Positions 41,137 to 50,831 are shown, counted from the first letter of the stretch. The stretch: 64,000 bases of DNA from Hydrogenoanaerobacterium saccharovorans (GCF_016901815.1 NZ_JACSNR010000001.1:409786-473785); one strand, 5' to 3'. Numbers and translations: made by a program. The notes: generated by a model not told the origin, from the sequence alone.

Positions 41137-42543
41137 ATGCAAAATGCTGCAACAAGCAAACCAAAGAAAAAAGGCCTGAAAATGCCCCATCTGCTGGTAC
41201 TGATCCTATCGCTGCTGGTCCTGATGAGCCTGATGACCTACATTATTCCCGCAGGTCAGTTCGGCACCGATCCGGAAACCGGCGCTATCCTGAGCGATCA
41301 GTTCCATCTGCTGGGCTATCAGACCCCGGTCAATCCCTGGCGGGCCCTGACCCTGATCCTGGACGGTCTGACCAGTTCGGGCATGATCGTCGGTCTGCTG
41401 CTGGCAGCCGGCGGTTATACCGGCGTGGTACTGTCCACCAAAGCCATTGATGAAACAGTGGACTATGCCATCTACAAGCTCCAGGACAAGGGTATCAATG
41501 TCCTGGTGCCGGTGGTATTCTTCATCTACTGCTTCATCGGCGCATTCGCCTCCGGTGACCAGATCATTGCCATGGTCCCCGTCGGCCTGATGTTCGCCAA
41601 GAAGCTCCGTCTGGACCCCATCATCGGTATGTCCATTGTAATCCTGGCCTACTTTGTGGGCGGACTCAGCTCCCCCACCGGCGCGATGCTCCCCCAGCTC
41701 ACCATGGGCCTGGAACTCTATTCCGGCTTCTTTGTACGGTTTGTCATCTTCCTGGTGCTCAGCACCGTTGCCATGCTGTTTGTACTGCGGTATGCCAAGC
41801 GGGTTGCCAAGGACCCCAGAAACTCTGTGATGGACCCCGCTGACTGGCTGGATCAGGAATCCACCGGCGCCGCGGACTCCCTCAAGGCTGTGGAACTCAG
41901 CCGCAGTTCGGCAATCGTTGTTGTGCTCTTCCTGCTGCAGCCCATCGTCAGCCTGATCCTGGTATCGGTGATCGGTGAGCCCCGGGGCGCCATGGTGGCA
42001 GTCATGCTCATCTGGGCCTTCCTCTGCGGCAAGATCAAGGGTCTCTCCACCGATGAGATCGGCGGACGCTTCGCCAAGGGTGCCGGCGGTATGGCCTTTG
42101 TAGGCTTCATCATCGGCTGCGCCGCCAGCATGAGCCTGGTAATGAGCCAGGGCAATATCCTGCATACCATCGTCTACTACGCCTGCCTGCCCCTCAAGGA
42201 ACTGAGCGTCGGCACTGCTACGATCGGTATGTCCTTTGTCATCACCCTGATCAACATCGTAATCCCGTCGGCTTCCGCCAAGGTTGCGATCCTCTGCCCC
42301 ATTATCCAGCCCATGTGCGAAACTCTGGGTATCCCGCTGCAGGTGGGTGTCAGCGCATTCATGTTCGGTGATAAGCTCACCAATATCCTGTCCCCCTTCC
42401 TGGGCATCACCGTTGGTTCGCTGGCCCTTGCCAATATCCCCTACAACAAGTACGCCAAATGGGTACTGCCCATCCTGGTGATCCTGGCAGTGGTAAGCTA
42501 TATATGCCTGTTCGTACTGGCACAGATCGGCTGGCAGGGCTGA
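41137..42543 (+). CDS. YfcC/ArcD-family basic amino-acid or dicarboxylate transporter
   Basis: The 468-residue membrane protein has 12 or so hydrophobic segments and the YfcC (COG1288) pattern: MPHLLVLILSLLVLMSLMTYIIPAGQFGTD at the start, GYTGVVLSTKAIDETVDYAI, GAFASGDQIIAMVPVGLMFAKKLRLDPIIGM, GAGGMAFVGFIIGCAASMSLVMSQGNI and IPSASAKVAILCPIIQPMCETLG near the end. Relatives exchange arginine/ornithine or carry dicarboxylates and peptides. ATG 41137 follows AAGGAGAGGGTATT. It is monocistronic and ends at a strong terminator. The substrate is not clear. Confidence 0.85.
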   Translation: MQNAATSKPKKKGLKMPHLLVLILSLLVLMSLMTYIIPAGQFGTDPETGAILSDQFHLLGYQTPVNPWRALTLILDGLTSSGMIVGLLLAAGGYTGVVLSTKAIDETVDYAIYKLQDKGINVLVPVVFFIYCFIGAFASGDQIIAMVPVGLMFAKKLRLDPIIGMSIVILAYFVGGLSSPTGAMLPQLTMGLELYSGFFVRFVIFLVLSTVAMLFVLRYAKRVAKDPRNSVMDPADWLDQESTGAADSLKAVELSRSSAIVVVLFLLQPIVSLILVSVIGEPRGAMVAVMLIWAFLCGKIKGLSTDEIGGRFAKGAGGMAFVGFIIGCAASMSLVMSQGNILHTIVYYACLPLKELSVGTATIGMSFVITLINIVIPSASAKVAILCPIIQPMCETLGIPLQVGVSAFMFGDKLTNILSPFLGITVGSLALANIPYNKYAKWVLPILVILAVVSYICLFVLAQIGWQG

Positions 42544-42572
42544 TTCCCCCGTTCATTCACTCCTTTCTCAAA

Positions 42573-42610
42573 ATGCCGTATCCCGAAACTGACGGGATAC
42601 GGTATTTTTT
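42573..42610 (+). terminator. Terminator after the YfcC gene
   Basis: ATGCCGTATCCC and GGGATACGGTAT form the stem, followed by a T run. Confidence 0.9.
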
Positions 42611-42650
42611 TGCGCCTCGCCCCGGTATGCGGCGGACAGCCCACACAAAA

Positions 42651-42814
42651 GGGGACAGCCGTACGGCTGTCCCCTGGGGGCATTGCGGCGAGAATCGGCC
42701 TGCATCTTGCCGAAGCCCTGCGAAAAGGCCATACGCACACAGAAGCCACTGGACTGCGCTCCTGTGTGGCCTCCCATCTTCTACGCAAAAAGGGACAGCC
42801 GTACGGCTGTCCCT
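42651..42814. repeat. Pair of near-identical 22-24 bp perfect palindromes
   Basis: GGGGACAGCCGTACGGCTGTCCCC (split: GGGGACAGCCGT / ACGGCTGTCCCC, 42651-42674) and AGGGACAGCCGT / ACGGCTGTCCCT (42791-42814) are 140 bases apart, each preceded by CAAAA. On the minus strand each is followed by a T run, so the second may end the ABC transporter transcript, but two copies with a non-coding spacer look like a dispersed repeat family. Confidence 0.7.
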
Positions 42815-42838
42815 TGGGTGTATCAGTTCTGGGAAGGA

Positions 42839-43570
42839 TCAGAGCACCTTGCTCAGGAAGTCCTTCAGACGGGGGTTCTGGGGGTTTGCAAACAGCTCTG
42901 CCGGTGTATTTTCCTCCAGCATCTTGCCGTCCGCCAGGAAGATCACACGGGTGGCAACCTCCCGGGCAAAGCCCATCTCATGGGTAACCAGCACCATGGT
43001 CATACCAGCCTTTGCCAGCTCCTTCATAACATCCAGTACCTCACCGACCATCTCCGGGTCCAGAGCCGAGGTGGGCTCATCAAAGAGCATGATCTCCGGG
43101 TCCATGCAGAGGCTGCGGGCAATGGCAACACGCTGCTTCTGACCGCCCGACAGCTTGGAAGGATAAGCGTCCCGCTTGTCAGCCAGACCCACACGGGCCA
43201 GCAGTTCCATAGCACGCTGTTCCGCGGCGGCCTTGTCCATGCCCAGCACCTGAATGGGCGCCAGGGTGAGGTTCTCCAGCACGGTCATGTGGGGGAAGAG
43301 ATTGAAGTGCTGGAATACAAAGCCCATCTTGATGCGCAGTTTTTCCAGCTTCTTCTGGTCCTTGGAGTGGAGATCCAGGCGTTCGCCGTCAATCCATACC
43401 TCGCCTTCCTCGGGGTCCTCCAGACCGGCAATACACCGCAGCAGGGTGGATTTACCCGAACCGGACGGGCCGATCAGACAGATGATCTCCCCTTTTTTCA
43501 CTTCCAGGCTGGCGTCATCCACCGCCTTGAGGGGTCCGAAGCTCTTGGAAACATGTTTAAGACTAATCAC
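42839..43570 (-). CDS. Polar amino-acid ABC transporter ATP-binding protein
   Basis: The 243-residue ATPase powers uptake through the permease encoded just upstream. Walker A is [12 protein letters not shown] (about 33-44), the Q-loop [12 protein letters not shown] follows, signature [15 protein letters not shown], Walker [14 protein letters not shown] and the H-loop LVTHEM. It belongs to the GlnQ/HisP class of polar amino-acid importers. Its start overlaps the end of the permease gene by eight bases. The operon order is binding protein, permease, ATPase. Confidence 0.94.
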   Translation of the reverse strand: MISLKHVSKSFGPLKAVDDASLEVKKGEIICLIGPSGSGKSTLLRCIAGLEDPEEGEVWIDGERLDLHSKDQKKLEKLRIKMGFVFQHFNLFPHMTVLENLTLAPIQVLGMDKAAAEQRAMELLARVGLADKRDAYPSKLSGGQKQRVAIARSLCMDPEIMLFDEPTSALDPEMVGEVLDVMKELAKAGMTMVLVTHEMGFAREVATRVIFLADGKMLEENTPAELFANPQNPRLKDFLSKVL

Positions 43571-44246
43571 TGAGTGCCATCCTTTCCTCCAGCTTCGAGG
43601 AGAAGCGGGAAATCGTAAGTGTGAGTGCCAGATAGACCACCGAAGCCATCAGCAGCGGCGGTACATAGTTGTAGGTATAGGTACCGATGGTTTTGGCGCT
43701 CTGGAGCAGTTCCACAACGCCGATGGTGGAAAGCAGCGAGGAATCCTTGATCAGGGTGATGAATTCACTCACCAGCGGCGGGATAATGCGCTTGAATGCC
43801 TGAGGCAGGATAATGAAGCGCATCATCTGCCGGTATCCGAGTCCCAGGGTGCGGCTGGCTTCCCACTGACCGGCATCCACCGCCTGGATCGCCGAACGGA
43901 TCAGCTCGGTGGTATAGGCGCCGGAGTTGATGCTCAGCGCCACCACGCCGATGAGATAGACACTGGGGTTAAAGGGATTGCCGGTGATGGAGCGCACAAT
44001 GGACGGCACGCCCAGATAGAAGAACAGAATCTGCAGCATCATAGGAGTACCGCGGATGGTTTCCACATAGAAGGTGGCGATGCCATGGGCGACCTTGTTT
44101 TTGGAAATGCGTCCGGCTGCGCCCAGAATGCCCAGACAGAGGCCGAAGGTCAGCGCCAGGGCCGCGATCACCACCGACACCACCGCTGCCTGCAGCATAA
44201 AGGTGATATTGTCGGGAGTCAGATATTTTTCCAGCAGTGTTTCCAT
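43563..44246 (-). CDS. Polar amino-acid ABC transporter permease
   Basis: The 227-residue protein has the HisMQ-type permease domain: [55 protein letters not shown] (the signature [11 protein letters not shown]), [55 protein letters not shown] (the EAA loop) and [17 protein letters not shown]. Five membrane segments. ATG 44246 (METLLEKYL) is chosen for AGAGAGGAATTTT upstream. One permease gene suggests a homodimer. Confidence 0.93.
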   Translation of the reverse strand: METLLEKYLTPDNITFMLQAAVVSVVIAALALTFGLCLGILGAAGRISKNKVAHGIATFYVETIRGTPMMLQILFFYLGVPSIVRSITGNPFNPSVYLIGVVALSINSGAYTTELIRSAIQAVDAGQWEASRTLGLGYRQMMRFIILPQAFKRIIPPLVSEFITLIKDSSLLSTIGVVELLQSAKTIGTYTYNYVPPLLMASVVYLALTLTISRFSSKLEERMALSD

Positions 44247-44346
44247 AAAATTCCTCTCTGTTTGATTTTTTATAAGAACAGGAAACAGCTTTGCACCCCA
44301 GAACTGGGATGCAAGGCTGTTTTTCAAAGCGATTCAGGCTGATTTT

Positions 44347-45245
44347 TTAGGCAGCTTCCGAAGAACTGCTCTCCTCAGGAGTGGATTCAGTGCCCTCGGC
44401 TTCCGAGGATTCCTCAGTGCCTTCGGTTTCGGTGGTCCCGGTCTCCGCGGCGGTCAGACCCCACTTCACCTGCAGATCCACATAGGCCTCCGATGCCTTG
44501 AACTGAGCAATGGCATTGTTGACTTCAGCCAGCAGTTCCTCATTGCCGGTGGCAACGATCACCGAGTTCTCCTCCAGCACCAGCGGCTCTTCCATGATGA
44601 CAAAGCCATAGGTGTCGGCATAGTTCTGCGCTACGATGCCATCGCAGACCACAGCGTCCAGAGCGCCGTTCTTGAGGGCTTCGAACATAACGGTGTAATC
44701 ACCGGGGTTGGTCACCTTGGCGCCGGTAAGCTGCTCCTTGGCAGCTGCCTCACCGGTGGTACCCAGGCCAGCGCCGACAGTCAGGCCATCGAACTCATCA
44801 AAGGAGGTGATGGTGGAACCAGCCGGCAGAACGACCACCTGCTTGGACTCCAGATAGGGGTCACTGAACAGGCATTCCCGCTCGGGGTCATAGGTGAAGG
44901 CCGCAACACCCAGGTCGATCTGACCCGACTGCAGGGCTGTGATGATGGTGGAGAATTCCATCTGCTTCCGTACCACCTTGACCTCCTTGCCCTCGGCGCC
45001 CATGTAGGTAGCCAGAGTCTCGGTCATGTCAATATCAAAGCCTTCCAGCTCGCCGGTGGAGGGGTTCAGGCTCTCATAGGGCGGATAGTCAGCGGATACG
45101 CCTACCACGATCTCACCGGGGGTGAGGATCTCCGACTCGTATGCCTTGCCGGTGTAGCTCTCTGCTTTTCATCACCGCCGGAACAGGCGGTCAGGGACAG
45201 TGCCATCATAGCAGCCAGCAGTGCCGCGGCAATCTTCTTCAGCAT
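44347..45245 (-). pseudogene. Amino-acid ABC transporter substrate-binding lipoprotein with frameshift
   Basis: The gene starts at ATG 45245 (MLKKIAAALLAAMMALSLTACSGG, lipobox LTAC) but shifts frame within an A run (four T residues on the plus strand, 45166-45169). With one more A the reading would continue GDEKAESYTGKAYESEILTP into the intact family 3 binding domain: VGVSADYPPYESLNPSTGELEGFDIDMTETLA, QMEFSTIITALQSGQIDLGVAAFTYDPERE and ALKNGALDAVVCDGIVAQNY. The C-terminus has an extra Glu/Thr/Ser tail. It is either a recent loss, a sequence error, or a slippage-controlled gene. Permease and ATPase downstream are intact. Confidence 0.85.
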
Positions 45246-45285
45246 ATCAAAAACACTCCTCAATCTAAATTTCAGTCAGAATTCT

Positions 45286-46191
45286 CTATCGTGTAATTAC
45301 AGCAAAACCATCAAACTCATATCGTCGCAGACCGGCGCTGCCGATCTCATCCGGCTCCTTGCCTGCCAGGATCTCCGCCAGGGCATCGGCGGTTTTTCCC
45401 AGCATCTCGCCGCCCCGTACCGGTTCATTATGGGAACAGATCAGGGTGTATCCGGAAAACTCCTTGGCAAGCAGTGCCATGGTCCCCTGGTAGATCTTCA
45501 GCAGCTCCGGGACCGGACGGTCCGATGCCAGCGCCACATAGAGCGCCGCCGGATAGAAGGTATCTCCGGTGAAGAGCAGCTTCCGGTCGTCCTCTGCCAG
45601 CATGATGCTGTCCGGGGAATGTCCGGGGGTGTCGATGACCCGCAGCTTCCAGCCGCCCAGGTCAAAGACCGTTCCTTCCGGCGCCGGAGTAAAGGCACAG
45701 GGGGCAATGGTGTAATGGGCCGGGTCAAAGCCCTCGGGCCAGGGTCGGGCATTGGAGCCCTCGGTGACCTCCGCTGCCAGCTCCGCGGCAGTGGCTCCAG
45801 CGGAAAGCCGTCGTCGTGCCTCGGGATGATCGGGGGCATAGACTGTATCAAACAGGGCATTGCCGCCGATGTGATCGAAGTGGGTATGGGTATTCATCAC
45901 AATGACCGACAGGCTGGTGAGCTCCTCCACCACCTTGCGGATATTCCCCATGCCGAGTCCGGTATCCACCAGCAGGGCCTTTTCACTGCCGGTGATGAGA
46001 TAGGAGATGACCTCCTGGAAATGCCCGGGCTCATAGATGGCATACAGATCCGGCTGAATCCGGTAGACCTCAAACCAGTCCTCTGTCACCGGGACCCGTT
46101 CCAGCGACGCATACGCCGGACGGGGCAGGGCATCGTACCAGTGTTCCGGCTGCATGGCGCTGTCCGGCTTCTGTACGGCTGTTTCCTGCAT
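45286..46191 (-). CDS. Metallo-beta-lactamase-fold hydrolase
   Basis: The 301-residue frame has the MBL core: SYLITGSEKALLVDTGLGMGNIRKVV, NTHTHFDHIGGNALFD (H-x-H-x-D-H metal site, about 104-112), WKLRVIDTPGHSPDSIMLAEDDRKLLFTGDTFYPAALY and LICSHNEPV. This is the glyoxalase II-like general hydrolase layout; the substrate is unknown. ATG 46191 (MQETAVQK) is preferred over GTG 46200, because AAGGA is then 10 bases away. Its promoter has an inverted repeat inside the spacer. It lies between the ABC transporter and an AraC regulator. Confidence 0.87.
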   Translation of the reverse strand: MQETAVQKPDSAMQPEHWYDALPRPAYASLERVPVTEDWFEVYRIQPDLYAIYEPGHFQEVISYLITGSEKALLVDTGLGMGNIRKVVEELTSLSVIVMNTHTHFDHIGGNALFDTVYAPDHPEARRRLSAGATAAELAAEVTEGSNARPWPEGFDPAHYTIAPCAFTPAPEGTVFDLGGWKLRVIDTPGHSPDSIMLAEDDRKLLFTGDTFYPAALYVALASDRPVPELLKIYQGTMALLAKEFSGYTLICSHNEPVRGGEMLGKTADALAEILAGKEPDEIGSAGLRRYEFDGFAVITR

Positions 46192-46224
46192 GAGTGCCAC
46201 TTCCTTTCCGCAAATTTATGTATA

Positions 46225-46253
46225 ATTATACAATCCTTCCCGAGGATTGTCAA
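46225..46253 (-). promoter_or_regulatory. MBL hydrolase promoter with inverted repeat in the spacer
   Basis: TTGACA and TATAAT on the minus strand are exactly 17 bases apart. The arms ACAATCC and GGATTGT (46230-46250) fill the spacer around a 7-base centre, an ideal place for a repressor. Confidence 0.8.
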
Positions 46254-46347
46254 CCCCTATTCCCCCGCTTTCCCGGCGGGAAATCCACAAAATCCCCTGG
46301 GAATATCCCCCTGTTTCCCCGCAGTTTGCCCAAAGAGTGCATAAAAA

Positions 46348-46380
46348 CAGCCGATATACAGTATATCTGCATATCGGCTG
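46348..46380 (-). terminator. Terminator after the AraC gene
   Basis: CAGCCGATAT and ATATCGGCTG form the stem, with TTTTT on the minus strand. Confidence 0.85.
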
Positions 46381-46403
46381 CATAAATTTGCAGTGAAACC
46401 GGG

Positions 46404-47297
46404 CTACTTCACAAAGCCCATGCGGAACTGCTTGCGGAACTGGGACGGCGATACACCGAAGGTATCTTTATACGCCCGGGACAGATGGAACGCCGACGAG
46501 AAACCCATGCCGGAGGAGATCTCCTCCATGGTCATATCGGTGAAGGCCACCATCTCTTCCACCCGGCGCATCTTCATATTCATAAAGTACCGGCTGGGCG
46601 GGATTCCCAGTACATCATTGAAGGTCTTGTTGAGGCGGCTTTCACTCACGCCCAGATGCCGAACCAGGCTCTGGATGCGCACCGGACCTGCCAGTCCTTC
46701 CGCTGCCAGACGCACTGCCCGGTCGATCAGGTCTGCCTGGGACCGGGTATAGGCATAGGGTTCCGCCTTGGGATCAAAGGATTCATCTGCCATCTGGGGC
46801 AGCACGGCATACAGCACTGCCCGGGCCAGAGCCGGTGCATTGCCGGAGCCCGCGTTCCAGCTCTCCAGGAGCATCTGCATGAGCGTATGGATGGCATTGG
46901 GGTCCGAGGGCTTCACAGCCAGCCCGGACTTGCTGTGGAACATACCGTCAAAGACCCGTTCCATATAGCTGGGTGACAGCAGGAAGTGGATCGACAGACA
47001 GCGCAGCGGCTGCCCCTCCACCGGACAGACGGTATACGGTGTAAACGGGGAGAGCAGTACTACATCACCGGTCCGCGCGTCGGAATGATAATCCTTCTGG
47101 GTAAAGGCAGCTTCGCCCTCCAGCAGGAAGAGCAGCTCATAGTTGCTGAGCACTGCTGTAACCGGCTGATTGGCGCCATCCCAGACGGCTTCGTTGACGC
47201 TGCGCACAGTGAACACTGCCTGGTCGAGCAAATTGCTGTGGGTATCGGCCTGGTATTGGATCGGACGATCTCCTACTCGTTTCAGTGTCATATTCAT
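46404..47297 (-). CDS. AraC family transcriptional regulator
   Basis: The 297-residue protein has an N-terminal cupin-like sensing domain ('SNYELLFLLEGEAAFTQKDYHSDARTGDVVLLSPFTPYTVCPVEGQPL', about 50-105) and a C-terminal pair of helix-turn-helix units: RIQSLVRHLGVSESRLNKTFNDVLGIPPSRYFMNMKMRRVEEMV and MTMEEISSGMGFSSAFHLSRAYKDTFGVSPSQFRKQF. The cupin suggests a sugar or similar small-molecule signal. It has its own promoter and terminator. The next gene downstream is the MBL hydrolase, whose promoter has a palindrome not typical of AraC sites, so the target is uncertain. Confidence 0.92.
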   Translation of the reverse strand: MNMTLKRVGDRPIQYQADTHSNLLDQAVFTVRSVNEAVWDGANQPVTAVLSNYELLFLLEGEAAFTQKDYHSDARTGDVVLLSPFTPYTVCPVEGQPLRCLSIHFLLSPSYMERVFDGMFHSKSGLAVKPSDPNAIHTLMQMLLESWNAGSGNAPALARAVLYAVLPQMADESFDPKAEPYAYTRSQADLIDRAVRLAAEGLAGPVRIQSLVRHLGVSESRLNKTFNDVLGIPPSRYFMNMKMRRVEEMVAFTDMTMEEISSGMGFSSAFHLSRAYKDTFGVSPSQFRKQFRMGFVK

Positions 47298-47319
47298 CGC
47301 CTCCGCATCGTTATTTTTA

Positions 47320-47348
47320 TTATATCGTATCTTTCGGCAGGCTTCAAG
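47320..47348 (-). promoter_or_regulatory. AraC-type regulator promoter
   Basis: TTGAAG and TATAAT on the minus strand are 17 bases apart, about 20 bases before the gene. Confidence 0.75.
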
Positions 47349-47458
47349 GTTTTATGACAATTTTTGAGCTTAATTTTCTGTTTTTTTATATAAATTGTGT
47401 AAATTATGCCTCATATCGCACTGATTTTATGAATGAATCTCCGGATATTTCCAGAACA

Positions 47459-47488
47459 AAAAAGCCCCCGGCAACTGCCGGAGGCTTT
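47459..47488 (-). terminator. Terminator after the YcxB-like gene
   Basis: AAAGCCCCCGGCA and TGCCGGAGGCTTT pair with one mismatch, with T residues on the minus strand. Confidence 0.8.
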
Positions 47489-47508
47489 ATTTGCATATCT
47501 TCTGGATC

Positions 47509-48045
47509 TCAGCGGGCCTTGATGATGAACCGTTTGCCCAGCTTTTCCTGTGCCAGTTCCCGGATGGCCTGCTGCTCCTCGGGAGTGGCATCGCTCTTGG
47601 CCAGGGCAAGGGCCTGGCTCTGGCTGATATAGAACAGGAAGGCATTTTTCAGCTCATAGGCTTCCAGCACCTGTTTCCAGGTGAATTTGCCCGCCGCCTT
47701 GCCCACATAGGACGCGACACCGTTTTCATTGAATACGATGCGGTGGGACTGGCCTACCACTGTCTTGTCGCCGGTGGACATCCGGTGGATCTGATATTCC
47801 AGCAGTCCGATCAGGACCGGCGGGAAGAACAGATAGATCACACAGGCATAGAAGGTAAACATTCCGAACGCATAGCTGTCCACGGTATAATAACCGGTCA
47901 GCTTGGCAATGACGGTACCTGCCGCCAGCAGATAAGCCACAATTCCAAAGGGCAGCGTAGTACGCTTTCTCCGGAACATCTGGAAATAGACCATCTCCCG
48001 GTACAGGGATCTGGATATGGTGGCCTGGATCTCGATCTCACGCAT
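47509..48045 (-). CDS. YcxB-like membrane protein
   Basis: The 178-residue protein has two adjacent membrane segments (TTLPFGIVAYLLAAGTVIAKL and YAFGMFTFYACVIYLFFPPVLIGLLEY, about 29-84) followed by a cytoplasmic beta-rich domain 'HRIVFNENGVASYVGKAAGKFTWKQVLEAYELKNAFLFYISQSQALALAK'. The W-x-x-V-x-x-AYE and FLFYISxSQALxLxK pattern is that of the YcxB-like C-terminal domain, whose role is unknown. It begins about 30 bases after typA on the same strand, so they may share a transcript. Confidence 0.82.
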   Translation of the reverse strand: MREIEIQATISRSLYREMVYFQMFRRKRTTLPFGIVAYLLAAGTVIAKLTGYYTVDSYAFGMFTFYACVIYLFFPPVLIGLLEYQIHRMSTGDKTVVGQSHRIVFNENGVASYVGKAAGKFTWKQVLEAYELKNAFLFYISQSQALALAKSDATPEEQQAIRELAQEKLGKRFIIKAR

Positions 48046-48078
48046 GGGCAGGTTCCTCCTTGGTGGATTTGGGACAGC

Positions 48079-49899
48079 TTACTTCTTGTTGATTGCCTTC
48101 ATACGCTGGGAGTTGGAGAGGATGCGCTTACGGATGCGCAGGTTCTCGGGAGTTACTTCCAGCAGCTCGTCCTCGCCGATGAACTCCATGCACTCCTCCA
48201 GGCTCATACGCTTGTAGGGAGTCAGACGCAGGGCGTCATCCGAACCGGACGCACGCATATTGGAAACATGCTTCTTCTTGCAGACATTGACTGCCATATC
48301 CTCACCCTTGGGAGAATAACCCACAACCATGCCCTCGTAGACCGGAACACCGGGCCCGATGAAGAGCATACCGCGCTCCTGGGCATTGTAGAGGCCATAG
48401 GTAACCGACTCACCGGTTTCAAAGGCGATGAGCGAACCCACATGACGGGTGGGAATATCACCCTTGTAGGGCTGATAGCTGTCGAAGATGGTGTTGAGGA
48501 TACCCTCACCCTTGGTATCGGTGAGGAACTCGCTGCGGTAGCCGAACAGACCACGGGACGGAATGATGAACTCAATGCGCATCCGGCTGCCGGACGGTGC
48601 CATGTGCACCAGTTCACCCTTGCGGGCGCCCAGCTTCTCCATTACGGAACCAACGCAGTCCTCAGGCACATCGATGAGCACACGCTCCATAGGCTCCAGC
48701 TTTTCGCCGTTTTCCCCGGTGTGGAACAGGACATGGGGCATGGATACCTGGAACTCATAGCCTTCCCGGCGCATGGTTTCAATGAGGATGGACAGATGCA
48801 TCTCACCACGGCCCGCTACCAGGAAGCTCTCGCTGCTCTCGCCGTCAGATACACGCAGGGATACATCCTTGAGCAGTTCCCGCTGCAGACGGTCACGCAG
48901 GTGACGGGAGGTGACAAACTTGCCTTCCCGACCGGCGAAGGGGCTGTTGTTGACCGAGAAGGTCATTTCCACGGTGGGCTCGGAAATCTTGACGAAGGGC
49001 AGGGGCTCTACGGCATTGGGATCGCAGAGGGTATCACCGATGGTGATGTTCTCGATACCGGACAGGGTAACAATGTCACCCACCTTGGCCTCGTCGCAGG
49101 CCACACGGTTGAGGCCCTCGATCTGGTAGAGGTTGACTACCTTGCCGCGGTAGGGCTCATGGGAACCATGGTACTCACAGATCACCACGTCCTGACCCAT
49201 CTTGATGGAGCCGCGCTCCACACGGCCGATGGCAATACGGCCCACATACTCATTGTAGTCGATGGAGGACACCAGCAGCTGGGTGGGGCCTTCCGCATCG
49301 CCTTCGGGAGCGGGGATCTGATCGAGGATCTTCTCGAACAGCACGGTGAGATCCTCACCCAGCTGATCGGGAGAAAGACCTGCCTGACCGGTACGGCCCG
49401 AGCAGAAGATAATGGGGCTGTCCAGCTGTTCCTCGCTGGCATCCAGGTCGAGCAGCAGTTCCAGGCACTCATCCACTACTTCATAGGGACGGGCATCGGG
49501 ACGGTCTACCTTGTTGACCACCACAATGACCTTGTGGCCCAGTTCCAGTGCCTTGGACAGTACAAAACGGGTCTGGGGCATGGGGCCTTCAGCAGCGTCC
49601 ACCAGCAGAACGACACCGTTTACCATCTTGAGCACACGCTCTACCTCACCGCCGAAATCAGCATGTCCGGGGGTGTCGATGATATTGATCTTCACGCCAT
49701 TGTAATGAGCGGAAGTGTTCTTTGCCAGAATTGTAATGCCGCGTTCCCGTTCCAGAGCGCCGCTGTCCATGACACGGTCCTCAACGGCCTGATTGGCACG
49801 GAATACACCGCCCTGCTTGAGCATCTGGTCTACCAGAGTAGTCTTGCCATGGTCAACGTGGGCGATGATAGCGATATTTCTCAAATCATTTCTAACCAA
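48079..49899 (-). CDS. typA: Ribosome-associated GTPase TypA/BipA
   Basis: TypA is an EF-G-like GTPase that binds 70S ribosomes and aids 50S assembly and stress growth. The 606-residue frame has G1 [15 protein letters not shown] (about 14-28), G3 [17 protein letters not shown]4 [10 protein letters not shown], the EF-G-like domains II and III ('[24 protein letters not shown]') and the TypA-specific C-terminal domain ending [17 protein letters not shown]. Length matches the family. The upstream 49900-50120 gap has a TATAAT at about 49950 with a poor -35 box. Confidence 0.97.
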   Translation of the reverse strand: MVRNDLRNIAIIAHVDHGKTTLVDQMLKQGGVFRANQAVEDRVMDSGALERERGITILAKNTSAHYNGVKINIIDTPGHADFGGEVERVLKMVNGVVLLVDAAEGPMPQTRFVLSKALELGHKVIVVVNKVDRPDARPYEVVDECLELLLDLDASEEQLDSPIIFCSGRTGQAGLSPDQLGEDLTVLFEKILDQIPAPEGDAEGPTQLLVSSIDYNEYVGRIAIGRVERGSIKMGQDVVICEYHGSHEPYRGKVVNLYQIEGLNRVACDEAKVGDIVTLSGIENITIGDTLCDPNAVEPLPFVKISEPTVEMTFSVNNSPFAGREGKFVTSRHLRDRLQRELLKDVSLRVSDGESSESFLVAGRGEMHLSILIETMRREGYEFQVSMPHVLFHTGENGEKLEPMERVLIDVPEDCVGSVMEKLGARKGELVHMAPSGSRMRIEFIIPSRGLFGYRSEFLTDTKGEGILNTIFDSYQPYKGDIPTRHVGSLIAFETGESVTYGLYNAQERGMLFIGPGVPVYEGMVVGYSPKGEDMAVNVCKKKHVSNMRASGSDDALRLTPYKRMSLEECMEFIGEDELLEVTPENLRIRKRILSNSQRMKAINKK

Positions 49900-50122
49900 A
49901 CTAAGCGTCTCCTTCTATTCTAAAACGACTCGGTTTTTCCATACCGAACTATTATATCCCTTTTTTGCCGCCTGCGGTAGTGTCTGTGCCGCCTTTTGGA
50001 AAAATTTCTTGGATTTCGCCATGCCGGGGGATTTCCAGGGCGGGGATTTTTGCGCATTTTGCATAGTTGCATCGGCTCCAAACCCGCTCTGTCAGCCAGT
50101 TTGCGGCCCTTTCCCACAAAAC

Positions 50123-50150
50123 AAACGCCCCGGCGGAAACCAGGGCGTTT
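50123..50150 (-). terminator. Terminator after lexA
   Basis: AAACGCCC and GGGCGTTT form the outer stem with GG/CC inside, followed by GTTTTG on the minus strand. Confidence 0.75.
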
Positions 50151-50161
50151 TACCGAAAAAG

Positions 50162-50758
50162 CTATTCGTAGTTGCGCACCACCGAGATCACCTTGCCGAG
50201 GATCGCCGCCTCGGTGACAATGATGGGTTCCATGGTGCTGTTTTCCGGCTGCAGACGGAAATGTCCCTTCTCCTTGTAGAAGGTCTTGACCGTGGCCTCG
50301 TCCCCTACAATGGCAACGACAATCTGTCCGTTTTCCGCCACCGGAGTGCGCCGGGCAATGATGATGTCCCCATCCAGAATGCCGGCTTCGATCATACTCT
50401 CGCCCTTGACCCGCAGCGCAAACAGCTCCGAAGGGTCATACCGTCCCACCGCAAAGGGCACATACCCCTCCAGCGATTCCACCGCCAGAATGGGCATACC
50501 GGCGGCGACAGTACCCAGCAGCGGCACCTGGACCGCCTTTTCCTCCTGCCGTCCCACCAGGCGGATGCACCGGTTGCGGTTGCCTCCCATGGTGATATAG
50601 CCCATCTCCTCCAGCTCCCGGAGGTACTTGTGCCCGGTGGAGGTGGACTTGATGCCCAGGGAATCGCAGATCTCCCGGACTGTGGGCGGAACACCATCGT
50701 CCACACACCGGCGGATATAATCCAGCACCCGCTGATGCTTCTGTGTAAATTCCTTCAT
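50162..50758 (-). CDS. lexA: SOS repressor LexA
   Basis: LexA represses DNA-damage genes and cleaves itself when RecA filaments form. The 198-residue frame has the N-terminal winged helix (QRVLDYIRRCVDDGVPPTVREICDSLGIKSTSTGHKYLREL), the cleavage site AG in GTVAAGMPILAV (about 84-95), and the S24 active site: catalytic Ser in VKGESMIEAGILDGD and Lys in DEATVKTFY. ATG 50758 (MKEFTQKH) follows GGAGGGAAACGGT. A DinR-type box at 50818-50831 overlaps its promoter, so it is autoregulated. Confidence 0.96.
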   Translation of the reverse strand: MKEFTQKHQRVLDYIRRCVDDGVPPTVREICDSLGIKSTSTGHKYLRELEEMGYITMGGNRNRCIRLVGRQEEKAVQVPLLGTVAAGMPILAVESLEGYVPFAVGRYDPSELFALRVKGESMIEAGILDGDIIIARRTPVAENGQIVVAIVGDEATVKTFYKEKGHFRLQPENSTMEPIIVTEAAILGKVISVVRNYE

Positions 50759-50791
50759 ACCGTTTCCCTCCATCCGGCTGTTATCCATTTC

Positions 50792-50831
50792 AGTATACCA
50801 GAACCCCCGGAAAATTGCAAACAAAAGTTCG
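50792..50831 (-). promoter_or_regulatory. lexA promoter with SOS (DinR) box
   Basis: TTGCAA and TATACT on the minus strand are 17 bases apart. CGAACTTTTGTTTG (50818-50831) matches the Gram-positive box CGAAC-N4-GTTCG with one mismatch and overlaps the -35 box. Confidence 0.8.

Noticed and set aside
42498..42788. Short protein frames across the twin palindromes
   Set aside because: They arise from the repeats, lack binding sites and read through terminators.
47491..49923. 810-codon open frame on the plus strand
   Set aside because: It is antisense to typA, whose GTPase motifs are complete on the other strand; no start signal.
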